Positions 12,239 to 22,155 of a stretch of DNA of 64,000 nt are shown piece after piece. Numbering within the stretch: the stretch's first letter is position 1; each line of letters begins with the position of its first letter. The notes under the pieces were generated by a model. It was not told the origin of the DNA. It was given only the letters and a program-made list of their open reading frames with translations, and did not search any database. Source of the stretch: Ariolimax columbianus (lineage: Eukaryota > Mollusca > Gastropoda > Stylommatophora > Arionidae); the NCBI GenBank assembly GCA_036924085.1, contig JAVGWX010000004.1, positions 9,124,416 to 9,188,415 of the forward strand, in the 5' to 3' direction. Position numbers and translations under genes: made by a program.

Positions 12239-13511
12239 ATGGAGAAGGAAAACTATAATCAATTTATGCATCTAGAATGCGTTACATTTCGCAAGTCAAA
12301 GATTGCTTCCATTATGACAACTACTCGTTGGTATATGAACATTGCTGGCATCTTCCTGCCCTCAGTGAAATGTCTGTGTAAACAACACGATGTCTCCCCT
12401 GATAACACTGTTGTTCCGTGTTACAACGACGATCAAGTGGTAGCTGGAGTCGATGTAAACGAATCTTTCACGACAAACGTGCAACAGCTGAACACGAACA
12501 CCTGTATTGAGGTTCAACCTGCACATTGTAGACGCAGCAATTGTTATCTACAAAGTAATTTTAACAGACGAGTTTCTATTCAGAGAAGTACAGCTCCGGA
12601 CATCAGAGGTATGCAAGCACATAACTTCAACACGTCACACATTGACCCAAGCGACCATTCTCGCTACTGCCCCAGACTTCACAGTCACAACTTCAAAAAA
12701 ATGTACTGTGCTGTTTGTCTGCTATTCCACATTCTGGACTTGGCCAGGTACGGATATATTCTACCAGACACTTATTGTCAAGACATGGACTTTGTATATT
12801 CTTTGACTTGCTTGAATTTCCAGACTTTTTTTACGTTTATGTTTGTAACATGTACTTACGCATGTTCAAAACATTACATACCGATGTGCTACTCGTGGCT
12901 TAGTTACGAGTCTAGGTATGGTTTACGTGTTGATATCGCCAAGAACATGCAAGCTTTCAAAGTTGCGTTTTTTGGTGACTTTGGCTATGCAGACAGGATT
13001 TTTGGTCATCCTCGTATTGTGTATTATCTTCGGGTTTAAGAACATGCGCCATCAAGTGTGGCCTTTTGACGTCTCCAATGGATCGCATAGATATTTTGCT
13101 GCAATTTCGTTTGGTATTACTAGCACCCTGGGAGGAACGTGCATTTACAGCACAAATTGTTTTAGAGGTGCCATATGTCGTGTTCTTTTGAATGAGTTAG
13201 AGCATCTACACGACAAACTCCTGCACGTCTGCTCAGACACTAACGATTCCTCTCTGGTGGAGAAGAACTTTGATAACTTTATGGACCAGCTAAACTTCTT
13301 GTGGGCCTTAACAGACAAGACCTATGAGGTCATAAAACACACCATCGCCTCTGCATTCATATTTGCACTACCTCTGCTGTGCCTGTCCCTCTATGGCGTT
13401 GTCAGTGGCTCCATGCATTGAGACCAAACCCTTCAAACGTTTTATGCTGCGATTGTTAGTGTCCTAATGATCACAACTACCACAGCATCGTGCGCACAAC
13501 TACGCTCTAAG
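12239..13511 (+). pseudogene. Gustatory-receptor-like 7TM receptor, exon 1 (damaged)
   Basis: Resembles the gustatory-receptor-like family, seven-helix ligand-gated channels of protostomes. From the ATG at 12239, RWYMNIAGIFL fits helix 1. Near 12693-12925 come a hydrophobic run and a second one ending in YSWLSYESRYG, like the family's W..Y...YG end of helix 3. The frame then shifts around 12940 and continues as LRFLVTLAMQTGFLVILVL (helix 4), a loop, and FIFALPLLCLSLYGVV (helix 5). An in-frame TGA lies at 13419-13421, then FYAAIVSVLMITTTTASCA leads to a phase-0 donor (AAG|GTAATA) at 13511/13512. Two lesions suggest a pseudogene, but assembly errors could give the same picture. The family call rests on motif pattern only. 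Confidence 0.55.
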
Positions 13512-13892
13512 GTAATATACGTGTGCATGCCTGTTCTCGTCTGTACGTACAGTTCAGCGACCAGAAAAAAACAGGTGATGACAACTTCTCAAAACGCATA
13601 CAACTAATACAATAAGACTGAGAGCGCCGCATGTGACTAGGGTCAGTCAACTAGTGCCTACTACATTCCGCGCCACACTGAACATAACTCCATTATTTCT
13701 ATATAATGATGATCAGAAGAAACATTCAGCAAACAAGGAATAGAAACCAAGAAATACAGGTTAGGTAGAAAAGGCCTAACTAGCTGGACACTCACCATCC
13801 TTTGCCTCATTCGGTCTATCCATTGCTGCATTGAGACTGACTTTTGTGACTGGTGTTTTACATTCGCCAATCAATCAATCTATCAATCAAAT

Positions 13893-14325
13893 ATAAACCC
13901 TTCTATCTCCCTGTCAAGCATAGGTCCTCATCAAACGCTCGTACAGATAAACCCTTCTATCTCCCTGTCAAGCATAGGTCTTCATCAAACGCTCGTACAG
14001 ATAAACCCTTCTATCTCCCTGTCAAGCATAGGTCCTCATCAAACGCTCGTACAGATAAACCCTTCTATCTCCCTGTCAAGCATAGGTCCTCATCAAACGC
14101 TCGTACAGATAAACCCTTCTATCTCCCTGTCAAGCATAGGTCCTCATCAAACGCTCGTACAGATAAACCCTTCTATCTCCCTGTCAAGCATAGGTCCTCA
14201 TCAAACGCTCGTACAGATAAACCCTTCTATCTCCCTGTCAAGCATAGGTCCTCATCAAACGCTCGTACAGATAAACCCTTCTATCTCCCTGTCAAGCATA
14301 GGTCCTCATCAAACGCTCGTAACGT
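13893..14325 (+). repeat. 54-bp minisatellite in the receptor intron
   Basis: Eight nearly perfect copies of a 54-bp unit (18 codons, DKPFYLPVKHRSSSNART). One plus-strand frame is open across all copies, but it contains no ATG before the array, and the first possible start is GTG at 13853. The units are almost identical, so the array is young or homogenised. It lies inside the inferred intron, so translation is unlikely. Confidence 0.9.
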
Positions 14326-14507
14326 CTTCTTGACACCCATCATGTTTCTTAGCTTTGTCCATTAATCTTCTGGCGGTTGTATGTTTGTCTCGACTTCTAT
14401 TCTTCATGATTATCTACGTTTACCCCTACCTTTCTTGCCTTGATGATTACAGAACAATGACTGTTTTGGAAAGTTAACACATATTTTCTATACTGTGTGT
14501 TCTATCC

Positions 14508-14796
14508 TTGGGATTCCGTGGCGAAGTGGTTAAGCCGTCGGCCTCATGATCAGGTGGTGTGGGTTCGACGCCGGGCTCTGCCGTCTTTTTCACGGGTGCT
14601 TGATGCGGAGTCCCCTGCATCTCGTAGTCGCCCCCTAGTCGTCTTGTCCTTGACTTGCCACTGGGGTCGGGAGGATCGAGACGAGAGAGGGAGGATAAAA
14701 AGTAGCGCAGTTAATCCTTACTAAAAATAGCGCTAGCAAAATAAATTATGCTATCATCGTCTGTGATAGACGGCGGCCTTTGCCTTGCTTTACCTG
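14508..14796 (+). mobile_element. tRNA-headed SINE, copy 1
   Basis: A tRNA-like head has box A at 14519-14529 (TGGCGAAGTGG) and a perfect box B at 14562-14572 (GGTTCGACGCC). The body includes CCTGCATC, an AGTCG word and CTTGCCACTG, shared with the SINE near 23.8 kb. The end is CTTTGCCTTGCTTTACCT. An 11-bp direct repeat with one mismatch (GTGTYCTATCC) at 14497-14507 and 14797-14807 is the target duplication. It lies in the receptor intron. Confidence 0.85.
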
Positions 14797-14807
14797 GTGT
14801 CCTATCC

Positions 14808-15120
14808 ATCACCAAGGCTTTCTCTTTACGTCTAGTCCCACTGGTATCTGTGCATTTCTTCCTCATTGTTCTATAGTAGTGACACTGTCATAACATGTCA
14901 TTCACTCTATTCGGCGCAAGCATCCATTAGTGAAGGCTTTAACTATTTCTTGTTATTGAAGTTAAAATTCTGAATTTATGTGATAGACTTCTTCCGATTT
15001 CTACAAACTCCTTACCACAGTTGTATATTCATAATTTTATATCTCTATCAGTAGTTCAGAAGTTAACTATATTTCTACCAAGATATTGATCCATTCGTTT
15101 AGCGGACTAAAACAGCACAT
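14808..15120. other. Intron sequence without recognisable feature
   Basis: AT-rich unique-looking sequence between the SINE and two arrays, within the inferred receptor intron. Confidence 0.4.
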
Positions 15121-15121
15121 A

Positions 15122-15315
15122 TATATTACACATTAGTGAGTACACTGACACTGTCTTATCCACATTAATGAGTACACTAAAACTGCCTAATCTACATTAA
15201 TGGGCACCCTAAAACTGCCTAATCCACATTAATGAGTACACTAAAACTGCCCATTCCACATTAATGAGTACACTAAAACTGCCTAATCCACATTAATGAG
15301 TACACTAAAACTCTA
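15122..15315. repeat. 32-bp tandem repeat
   Basis: About six copies of a 32-bp unit containing CACATTAATGAGTACACTAA. Intronic and non-coding. Confidence 0.85.
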
Positions 15316-15421
15316 GATAAATTAACGTATTCCATTCTCATCCATCTCATCTTTGCCAGGCGCAGTCTATCTGGATTGCAGTCTACGAAACTCCTTGGTC
15401 CAGACAATCGCAGAGGATGCT

Positions 15422-15998
15422 TCACAAGGTCAGAACAACACATTACACACCAATTTCTCACACGGTCAGAATAACACATGACACACCCATGCCTCACAAT
15501 ATCAGGACAACACATGACACACCCATGCCTCACAATATTAGAACAACACATGACTAACCCATGCCTCACAAGCTCAGAACAACACAGGACACACCCATTT
15601 CTCACAAGGTCAGAACATCACATGACACACCTACGCTTCACCAGGTCAGAACAACACATGACACACCCATTTCTCACAAAGTCAGAACCACACATGACAC
15701 ACCCATTTCTCACAATGTCAGAACAATACATGACACACATACGCTTCACCAGGTCAGAACAACACATGACACACCCATTTCTCACAAGGTCAGAACAACA
15801 CATGACACACCCTTTTTTCACAAAGTCAGAACAACACATGACACACCCATTTCTCACAATGTCAGAACAACACATGACACACCTACGCTTCACAAGATCA
15901 GTACAACACATGACACAACTACGCTTCACAAGATCAGAACAACACATGACACAACTACGCTTCATCACGTCAGAGCAACATATGACACACCTTAAGTG
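15422..15998. repeat. 36-bp minisatellite
   Basis: About 16 diverged copies of a 36-bp unit containing GTCAGAACAACACATGACAC. The period of 12 codons keeps frames open on both strands (MTHPFLTRSEQH on plus, CSDLVRNGCVMC on minus). No homology was recognised in either translation. Confidence 0.9.
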
Positions 15999-16201
15999 TG
16001 TCTAGTTGACAGGAAGTAGTTTATTTTCACTAAACGACTGAGTGGCGAAACAGTGTAGACGAATGCAGTTTCTCAAATGCTGTTAGTCATAGGAATCGAG
16101 AGGGTATGTATGACTGACATACGAGGGACGTTTAAGTCAAACCGGGGCGTTTTTTTTTTGTAATGACAAATAAATTGTTTTTTAAGTAGTCAAAATGCCA
16201 T

Positions 16202-16378
16202 TTATTTCTCGATATAATCTCCTGCAACGTTTATGCACTTATTCCAGCATTTAAAAAATGCTTGAAAAGCTTCAACGTAAAAAGATGTGTCAGTATGTCT
16301 GAACTTATCCTGGACAGCCTGTTTCACTTCGTCATCAGTGCTGAAATACTGTAATTTCAGGAATTCGTTTAGAGGTCC
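16202..16378 (-). pseudogene. mariner transposase, C-terminal part
   Basis: Minus-strand frame with LQYFSTDDEVKQAVQDKF and CWNKCINVAGDYIEK followed by a stop. This is the standard mariner C-terminus (F.sddevk.av ... kCI...GDYVEK). It is joined to the N-terminal part at 18009-18520 once the inserted LINE and one copy of the 12-bp duplication are set aside. In the genome it is interrupted and non-functional. Confidence 0.8.
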
Positions 16379-17996
16379 TTCTTCTTCTTCTTCTTCGTAC
16401 GCAGTCAGACAGTAACCATTATTTTTTCGAAAAAAGCGGCGGTCATCCTGAGGCTGTCGCCACTGCCATAGAGCTTGTCTTGCAGTTCCACTGGTAATGG
16501 CCACATCTGCTCTCTCTGATCCTCGTATATCGGGCAGTTCTGCAGCAGATGTTCAGCGGTCATTTTACCAGTACCGCACGGGCATTCGTCGGTACACCCT
16601 ATCTTCAATTTGTTGAATAGGTGGTACCTCAGTCTGTTGTGGCCAGTGCGAAGTCTGAAGACAACGACCTGCTCTCTTCGGTTCAACTGGTAATAGGCAT
16701 CGTTTTTGGTGTAACCAGTATGTTCGGTTTCCCATTTGGTCATGTATCTGGCTTTGATAAGCCGTTTTGACTCTTCGTACGTCATACTGGTATCTGTTTG
16801 TGGTAGTCTTGCACCTTCTTTTGCCAGTCTGTCTGTCTCCTCGTTGCCTTGGATGTTGCAGTGAGATGGGACCCACTGTATCACTACCCTTTTTGGTGCG
16901 GACTGCTGGCACAGTTTGCAGAGTGCTGCTCTTAAGTCATTGAGCTCAGTGTTTTTCTGGCTTTTTAGCGCTGTGACTACGACGAGAGCATCTGTGAGCA
17001 GGACTATTATATGGCTCTCATTTTCACTGTGTGTCACCATTTCTTCCACTACCGCTCTCAGTGCCTCTGCCTCCGCTCTCAAATTGCTTGTGTACTTACC
17101 AGTAGCGAATGACAGTGTTATTTTTATGCCATTTGGTAGGTTCAGGAATGCTCCTGCCCCTCCGTTCTGTGATGTGTTTGTTACAGAGCCGTCGGTGTAT
17201 GCATGGATCCAGTCCATGCTTGGGTAGCTTTTCGTTATGAAGCTTAGGGTAGTATCTCTCCTTTCTTTTTCAGTCTGGCAGTTTTTGTTTGCAATACCTG
17301 GTATATTTTCTACCACCTCTGGAAATATATCCTGCCTCCAGGTAGGTTTTCGTACAGTAGTGATGGGTTTTGGTGTTGTTAGTGCGTTTATGGGATCTTC
17401 GTGCATCTTTGCTTTGGCTATTTCTGCAAAGTTTCTCCGCTTTAGTTTCCCATTTCCCAAATTGTTTAGTCTCTGGTGCATTGGATGGTCGGTCAGTCTT
17501 CGGAGTTTCTCTGACTGCAGCTGGGCTCTGCAGTCTCTTCTATCGGTCATGGATTGCAGTTTTGTAATCTTTTCAAGTTCTACAATTGGCGTTGACTTCA
17601 TGCCACCTGTTATAATTCTCATGGCTTGGTTTTGAAGTTTGTTAACTTTGTCGAAGTTCGCCTTCGCTGCTGTTGTCCATGCCGCAATGCCATACTCGAG
17701 AACTGGTCTCACTCTTCCAGTGTACAGTTTCTTTAGTATGCCTTCGTCTGCTCCCCAGCTAGTGCCAGCCAGTTTCCTCATGATTGCCATTCTTTCTCTG
17801 GCTTTCATTCGGTTTCTCTCAATCTGACTTTTCCATGTCATGCGCCGATCAAATGTGACTCCCAGATAGGTTGGGTTGTCGTTTGGCTGCAGGAATTTGC
17901 CATTTAGACTTAATTTGGTACTTTGGGGTTTTAATGAAAGCGAGAATATTGTGCATGTGGTTTTCTCCTCGTTTACTCCTCGTTTATTTTGACCAG
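16379..17996 (-). mobile_element. Type I (I-clade) LINE insertion, 5'-truncated
   Basis: Inserted into the mariner transposase. A 12-bp target duplication, GTTTAGAGGTCC, is present at 16367-16378 and 17997-18008. The 3' tail is (GAA)n on the minus strand, seen as TTCTTCTTC at 16379. The 5' end stops within the RT, a typical truncated insertion. The frame is fully open and the sequence is nearly the same as 58810-59821, so the family has been active recently. Confidence 0.9.
16405..17996 (-). CDS. I-clade LINE RT C-terminus plus RNase H (partial, open)
   Basis: The minus-strand frame is open from the 5' truncation at 17996 to a stop at 16405. It starts in the RT thumb (NPTYLGVTFDRRMTWKSQ, AGTSWGADEGIL, RPVLEYGIAAW) and continues through a linker to a complete RNase H domain: YTDGS with the first Asp, NLRAEAEAL with Glu, LLTDA with the second Asp, VPSHCNIQGNEETDRLA with His and the last Asp. 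RNase H would degrade the RNA strand after cDNA synthesis. A C-terminal C...CPCGTGKMTAEHLLQNC motif could bind zinc. The absence of stops over 530 codons marks a young insertion. The N-terminal RT and the endonuclease are absent. Confidence 0.85.
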
Positions 17997-18008
17997 GTTT
18001 AGAGGTCC

Positions 18009-18520
18009 AAAGAGGAGGAAATCACTTGGAGCGAGGTCTATGCTGTAAACTGGGTGTGGCAATACTTCTCAGTCGAGTTGCTGAAGATAGTATATAGTGC
18101 GTTGAGCGTATGAAGCCGAGCGTTATCTTGCAGGAGCAGGACGTCCTTTGTGATCAAACCAGCTTTATTTTTCCGCAGACTGTTATTCACATCACTTACA
18201 ATGTGTGTGTACTGTTGACTGTTGATAGGGGCACCACGGGGTAGAAAATCAACATCCGGGATAAGGCGTTCCACAATCTGGATATTCAGAGGAACGACTG
18301 AGGTGGGTTGAGAGCAACTACGACCGGGACCGTCACTCACGGATGTACGGCCTTCTCTAAAACGTTTACACCATTCAAATGTCTTACTGTGGCTGAGTGT
18401 CTCATCGACATATTGTGGATGCAGTTTTCTGTAAGTTTCCACAGGTTGCATGCATTCTTTCACAAAAAACTTTATCACAACACGCTGTTCATTGCAAGCA
18501 TTAACAGTGTTGTCCACCAT
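18009..18520 (-). pseudogene. mariner transposase, N-terminal part with internal deletion
   Basis: Starts with ATG at 18520 on the minus strand. EQRVVIKFFVKECMQPVETY and FEWCKRFREGRTSVSD are the helix-turn-helix region that binds the inverted repeats. The sequence then jumps to DFLPRGAPINSQQY and LLLQDNARLHT, the block with the second catalytic Asp. The segment holding the first Asp is missing and a stop follows the second block. The protein would be inactive. Confidence 0.8.
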
Positions 18521-19027
18521 GTTTATTTATCAGTCACTTGACTGGCCCATAGCAAGTGGGCCACCTAGCAATAACAGGACACAAATTCCCCTAATTAATT
18601 ATAGTAGTTCCAGCACACTATAACCCATTTAGGTAGAAGTAGACAAAAAGTCCCGGTCTGATTTGAACGTCCCTCGTAGATGCAACGTCTGGAGCCTGTT
18701 CTCATGCTGGCTATAAGATTGGTAAGACATTCGTTCTACTAATAAACGATATCTTGAATATGTGATTTGTCTCATTTACATTTCTGTCCATGATTCATAA
18801 TTCATCTTATGGTTCTTTTTCTATGAATTTTCATTTTTTTTATTACGCTGTAAATGCCGAAATCTGTATTCCTTATTAGATTATGTAGAACTGCGTCCTT
18901 TTTTTCAATACTACTATTATTTTTGCCTTAAAAATTAAGATAAAATTAATATTCGAATGTCATTTTATAATAACTACTATTTTTACTGATATTGTAAACT
19001 AACTGGCACTGATTGGTCGTCTTTCAG

Positions 19028-19117
19028 CTGTCCATCTTTATGCACCAGAGCACAGTTCGGGACCTTGGTTTCAGTGTCTATGGCATGTTTCTGGTGGACA
19101 CGTCAACACTCCTCATG
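19028..19117 (+). pseudogene. Gustatory-receptor-like receptor, exon 2
   Basis: A 30-codon exon with a CTTTCAG acceptor ending at 19027 and an ATG|GTAACT donor, both phase 0. It reads L-S-I-F-M-H-Q, then DLGFSVYGMFLVDTSTLLM. This matches the family pattern before the last helix (small residues, G-h-F-x-h-D-x-x-x-L-L). It continues directly from the CAQLRSK end of the exon at 13511, leaving a 5.5 kb intron. The exon itself looks undamaged, which argues either for recent inactivation or for sequence errors upstream. Confidence 0.6.
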
Positions 19118-19656
19118 GTAACTTGGTTTGTATGTTTGACACAATCACGAACACCTACTGCACGTCTTTTAACTACTCAATCTCTCTTACTATTTCTTCT
19201 TCTTCTTCTTGTTCGCCACGTTTTAACAAACATCTGTCTATACGTGAAGTCCATTTCTCTGTTTAAAGGTTACTGTGGTGGAGATTTTTTTCAGGGTTCC
19301 CAAACAGCTTTTGTGTGGAGGCAGGTCTCCCTGGGTTAGTGATAGTTGCACAATTGCTTACACACTACACACGTAACAGTCATGCGGGATATGCTCAACT
19401 GTCTATGTTGCTGGTCTGCACGTACACATGGGTGATAGAGCCAGCTTTAGTCTGTGTAACTCAATATGTTATGTCATGTTTTCAGAGGAAACAGAATCAC
19501 TTGCTCAACTCGATCAAGGCAGTGATAGTTGTCTCTCGTTTGTTCGGCTTTGCTTATTGCTTGGATCAGGCTCTTTTTTTCATCCTGGAAGTTGATTTTT
19601 CTTTTTGTTCTAGTGTTGGACCCACCTTTGCTAACCTGTACACTCTTTCGTTTCAG

Positions 19657-19724
19657 GCATGTCGCTCATTAGCACTATCGTTCTCTTGTCCTTTAGTCAA
19701 CTAAGACTTTATTTTAAGTACTGA
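19657..19724 (+). other. Possible last exon of the receptor
   Basis: A pyrimidine-rich acceptor (ACTCTTTCGTTTCAG) ends at 19656. From 19659 one frame gives MSLISTIVLLSFSQLRLYF before TGA at 19722-19724, roughly like the family's final T-Y-h5-Q-F helix. That frame does not join exon 2 in phase, so one more lesion or a different exon is needed. Confidence 0.22.
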
Positions 19725-20400
19725 CAGTTTCTCATTATTGACGGTTTGTAGAACTGATATTACGTCTGTAAGGAATACAACCTGCTGTCATTTGCTTGTT
19801 GTGTTGTTTATTATCTTAGCACCAACGTCTAAGACATGTACTTCAGTTGAGTAATTTTAACATTCAACACCAAAGTCTAAGACCTGTGCGTCAGTTGAGT
19901 GATTTTAACAAAGTTTATCAGTGGAGAAACTAGTGCGTTCGTTTATTGACTGTGTTTTATAGACAACATAGAGCTTCCACTTTTCACTGATGTGGTTAAT
20001 GACCGTCCACAATGTACCAGGATCCATCCTTCTTTGTGGTATAACTATTCTAGCATGTTCTTTTGTGCTGTTTACCTGTAACAGTATATTATGCTCTCTC
20101 CCATGAGACATGTGTTAGTTATGAATGTGTTGATGCTGACATTTTGGTGATAATCTGGAGAGAATGAAGAAGTAAGTCTACCTGGGACGCCTATTGAACA
20201 GCAGAACGAACTAATCCCAGAATTTTAAAAAACGTCACTCAGGCTGGTCGACTTTCTTGTCATTAAAGACAGCACTAGACAATTCCCACGACCAGAGTCT
20301 GCGTCCATCACTATTTAACTCCCCAGTTCCCCCTGCAATGTGTTATGTCGCAGACACTTGCTCACTTACAAAATAAATAGAGTCCAAACTGAGAGTGAGC
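19725..20400. other. No recognisable gene; short direct repeat
   Basis: Two copies of a roughly 45-bp segment (CAACRTCTAAGACMTGTRC and flanks) lie at about 19820-19912. Nothing else could be supported. Confidence 0.45.
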
Positions 20401-20419
20401 TAAGCCTCCCTCGAGAGAC

Positions 20420-20850
20420 GCATGATCGGCCTCCCCAACCAAAGTTTGAAAGGTCTTCACAACACTGACGTGCGGCAACTGTCACTGATGAAGGATGCAT
20501 CTTCCCACGCAGACAAGGTAAAGCATTGCTGTTTCGGAGAACTGATGACCGTTGGAGCACAGCGACAGCAGTCTGGTACTTACGAAACAGAAGACGACAA
20601 CGGAGAAGACCAACTACGGGCTGGTCTGACTCCCTCGAGCTGGTCTGACTCCCTCGAGCTGGTCTGACTCCCTCGAATTCAGAAACAACATCAACGATGC
20701 AACAGACGGGACACTTATCACTCACTGGTCCACCATGGCCCAAGACAGGAGACAATGGAAACTTATCACCCACTGGTCCAGCGTGTCACAAGACAGGAGA
20801 CAATGGAATCCACATTCGGACCCCTACCAGTGTAACTGCCGCTGAGAAAC
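20420..20850 (+). mobile_element. Possible LINE C-terminal tail
   Basis: A plus-strand frame has FGELMTVGAQ and, in another frame, THWSTMAQDRRQW, which recall the GEL..G.R and W..LA.DR..W blocks of LINE tails. Part of this tail, about 50 bp around CACTGGTCCA...GACAGGAGACAATGG, is tandemly duplicated at 20720-20812, and CTGACTCCCTCGAGCTGGT is repeated at 20625-20675. Weak evidence. Confidence 0.3.
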
Positions 20851-21218
20851 GGGTTGTCCAACGATCCTCTGATCATACGACAGCGTATCAATCCTACCGT
20901 TAGCCACATAAACAACTTGGAGCCGTGCGATTGAAACATCTAGAACATCGAACACTCAAATGCTTGATGCATTCAGAACATGACTCTTACTTCCATATTT
21001 TCAATGCCAGAAAATTGTTCCCTTTGATTTTCTCCTTTGGATAATTGTTTGTTATCATTAAATATCTGTTGCATTCCTGCTACTTATTCCATGTGTTAAC
21101 CTCTTCTCACATTCTTAATATAAATTATATTGAGATTTCTAGTTGGTGCTGCTCAGCTAGAGTGACAGGTCAAGTTAATGCAGAGCGGGGTACGGCATAC
21201 ATAACAAACAACATCTAG
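20851..21218. other. No recognisable gene
   Basis: AT-rich sequence with short frames only; no feature supported. Confidence 0.4.
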
Positions 21219-21432
21219 GGGAATTGAGATGGAAGAAGTGACTGCAGCTCTGAGATGATTGTCGGAGACCTATAATTGAGATGGAAGAAGTGACTGCAGC
21301 TCTGAGATGATTGTCGGAGACCTATAATTGAGATGGAAGAAGTGACTGCAGCTCTGAGATGATTGTCGGAGACCTATAATTGAGATGGAAGAAGTGACTG
21401 CAGCTCTGAGATGATTGTCGGAGACCTATATT
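21219..21432. repeat. 52-bp tandem repeat
   Basis: Four essentially perfect copies of a 52-bp unit containing ATTGAGATGGAAGAAGTGAC and TGCAGCTCTGAGATGATTGT. The near identity implies recent duplication. Confidence 0.9.
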
Positions 21433-22155
21433 ACAGGGGCAATCATCCATGTCAGACTCCCAATCCGTACTTCGGAAGGTAGAGAAGGGCTGGCCTTGGC
21501 ATGAGTCAACGATAGATTTAGTGACATCAAACCTGTAGGGGCTGGTGAGGATCTGCTGCCTTGGTCATGCTGGAGTTCATGGCAACGAAAGAGTTGACAT
21601 TCTGGTCCTACAGTCATCAATTACGGGTATACTAGATATGGATATATGGATAGGAGTGAAATTTTCAAGTCTATCAATGACCCTCTGTTAGATAATGACA
21701 CCGCAATAGATGAAATGGAAATTTACAGACTGCAGAGTTTTGAAATAGAATGAGGTTCGAGCGGACTGAGGTGCATGATAGGACGGCGCTGAAGTGTGTA
21801 CAACCAGCGAGTTGCAGGAACCAACAATATCGACATCCTTCGCCATTTACTTAGAGATACTGAGCACCTATGAGTATGGCCATATCGCAGTAAAGTCGAT
21901 TCTTAGAACAGAACAGACCAGAATTGTTGAGATAACGATCTTATTTAGACAGTCAATCTGACAGTGCAATCTTGCCGAGACTAACTATGTCACGTGATCT
22001 CTCCTCTATGTCTGCCAGGTTGGTGGTACTATTCTGACGTACGGCATTATCGTAGTGCAGATTAAGCTTGGAGATCACGTGATTGACCATTGCCAAGTTG
22101 GTAACAAGACAAACTAGTCTCCACTATCTATCGGCACATCTACTTCACTTGGAGG
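21433..22155. other. No recognisable gene
   Basis: Mixed sequence with short frames only. No coding or repeat assignment could be supported. Confidence 0.4.

Larger units (their letters stand above)
16122..18676 (-). mobile_element. mariner-like transposon, split by a LINE
   Basis: Terminal inverted repeats of the form CGAGGGACGTTYAARTCARA lie at 16122 onward and, inverted, ending at 18676. Both ends are flanked by TA (16120-16121 and 18677-18678), the mariner target duplication. The transposase is read on the minus strand from 18520, and its C-terminus lies near 16205. The transposase has an internal deletion, and a type I LINE sits at 16379-17996. The element lies inside the receptor intron and cannot move by itself. 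Confidence 0.88.

Noticed and set aside
13419..13421. TGA as selenocysteine codon in the receptor
   Set aside because: The family has no known selenoproteins and no SECIS element was recognised. A mutation or sequencing error is simpler.
13853..14365. 170-codon repeat protein DKPFYLPVKHRSSSNART
   Set aside because: No ATG before the array (first codon is GTG), inside the inferred intron, and the period of 54 bp alone keeps the frame open.
14508..14580. Functional tRNA gene
   Set aside because: A and B boxes are present but the sequence continues into a SINE body with target duplications, so this is a SINE head.
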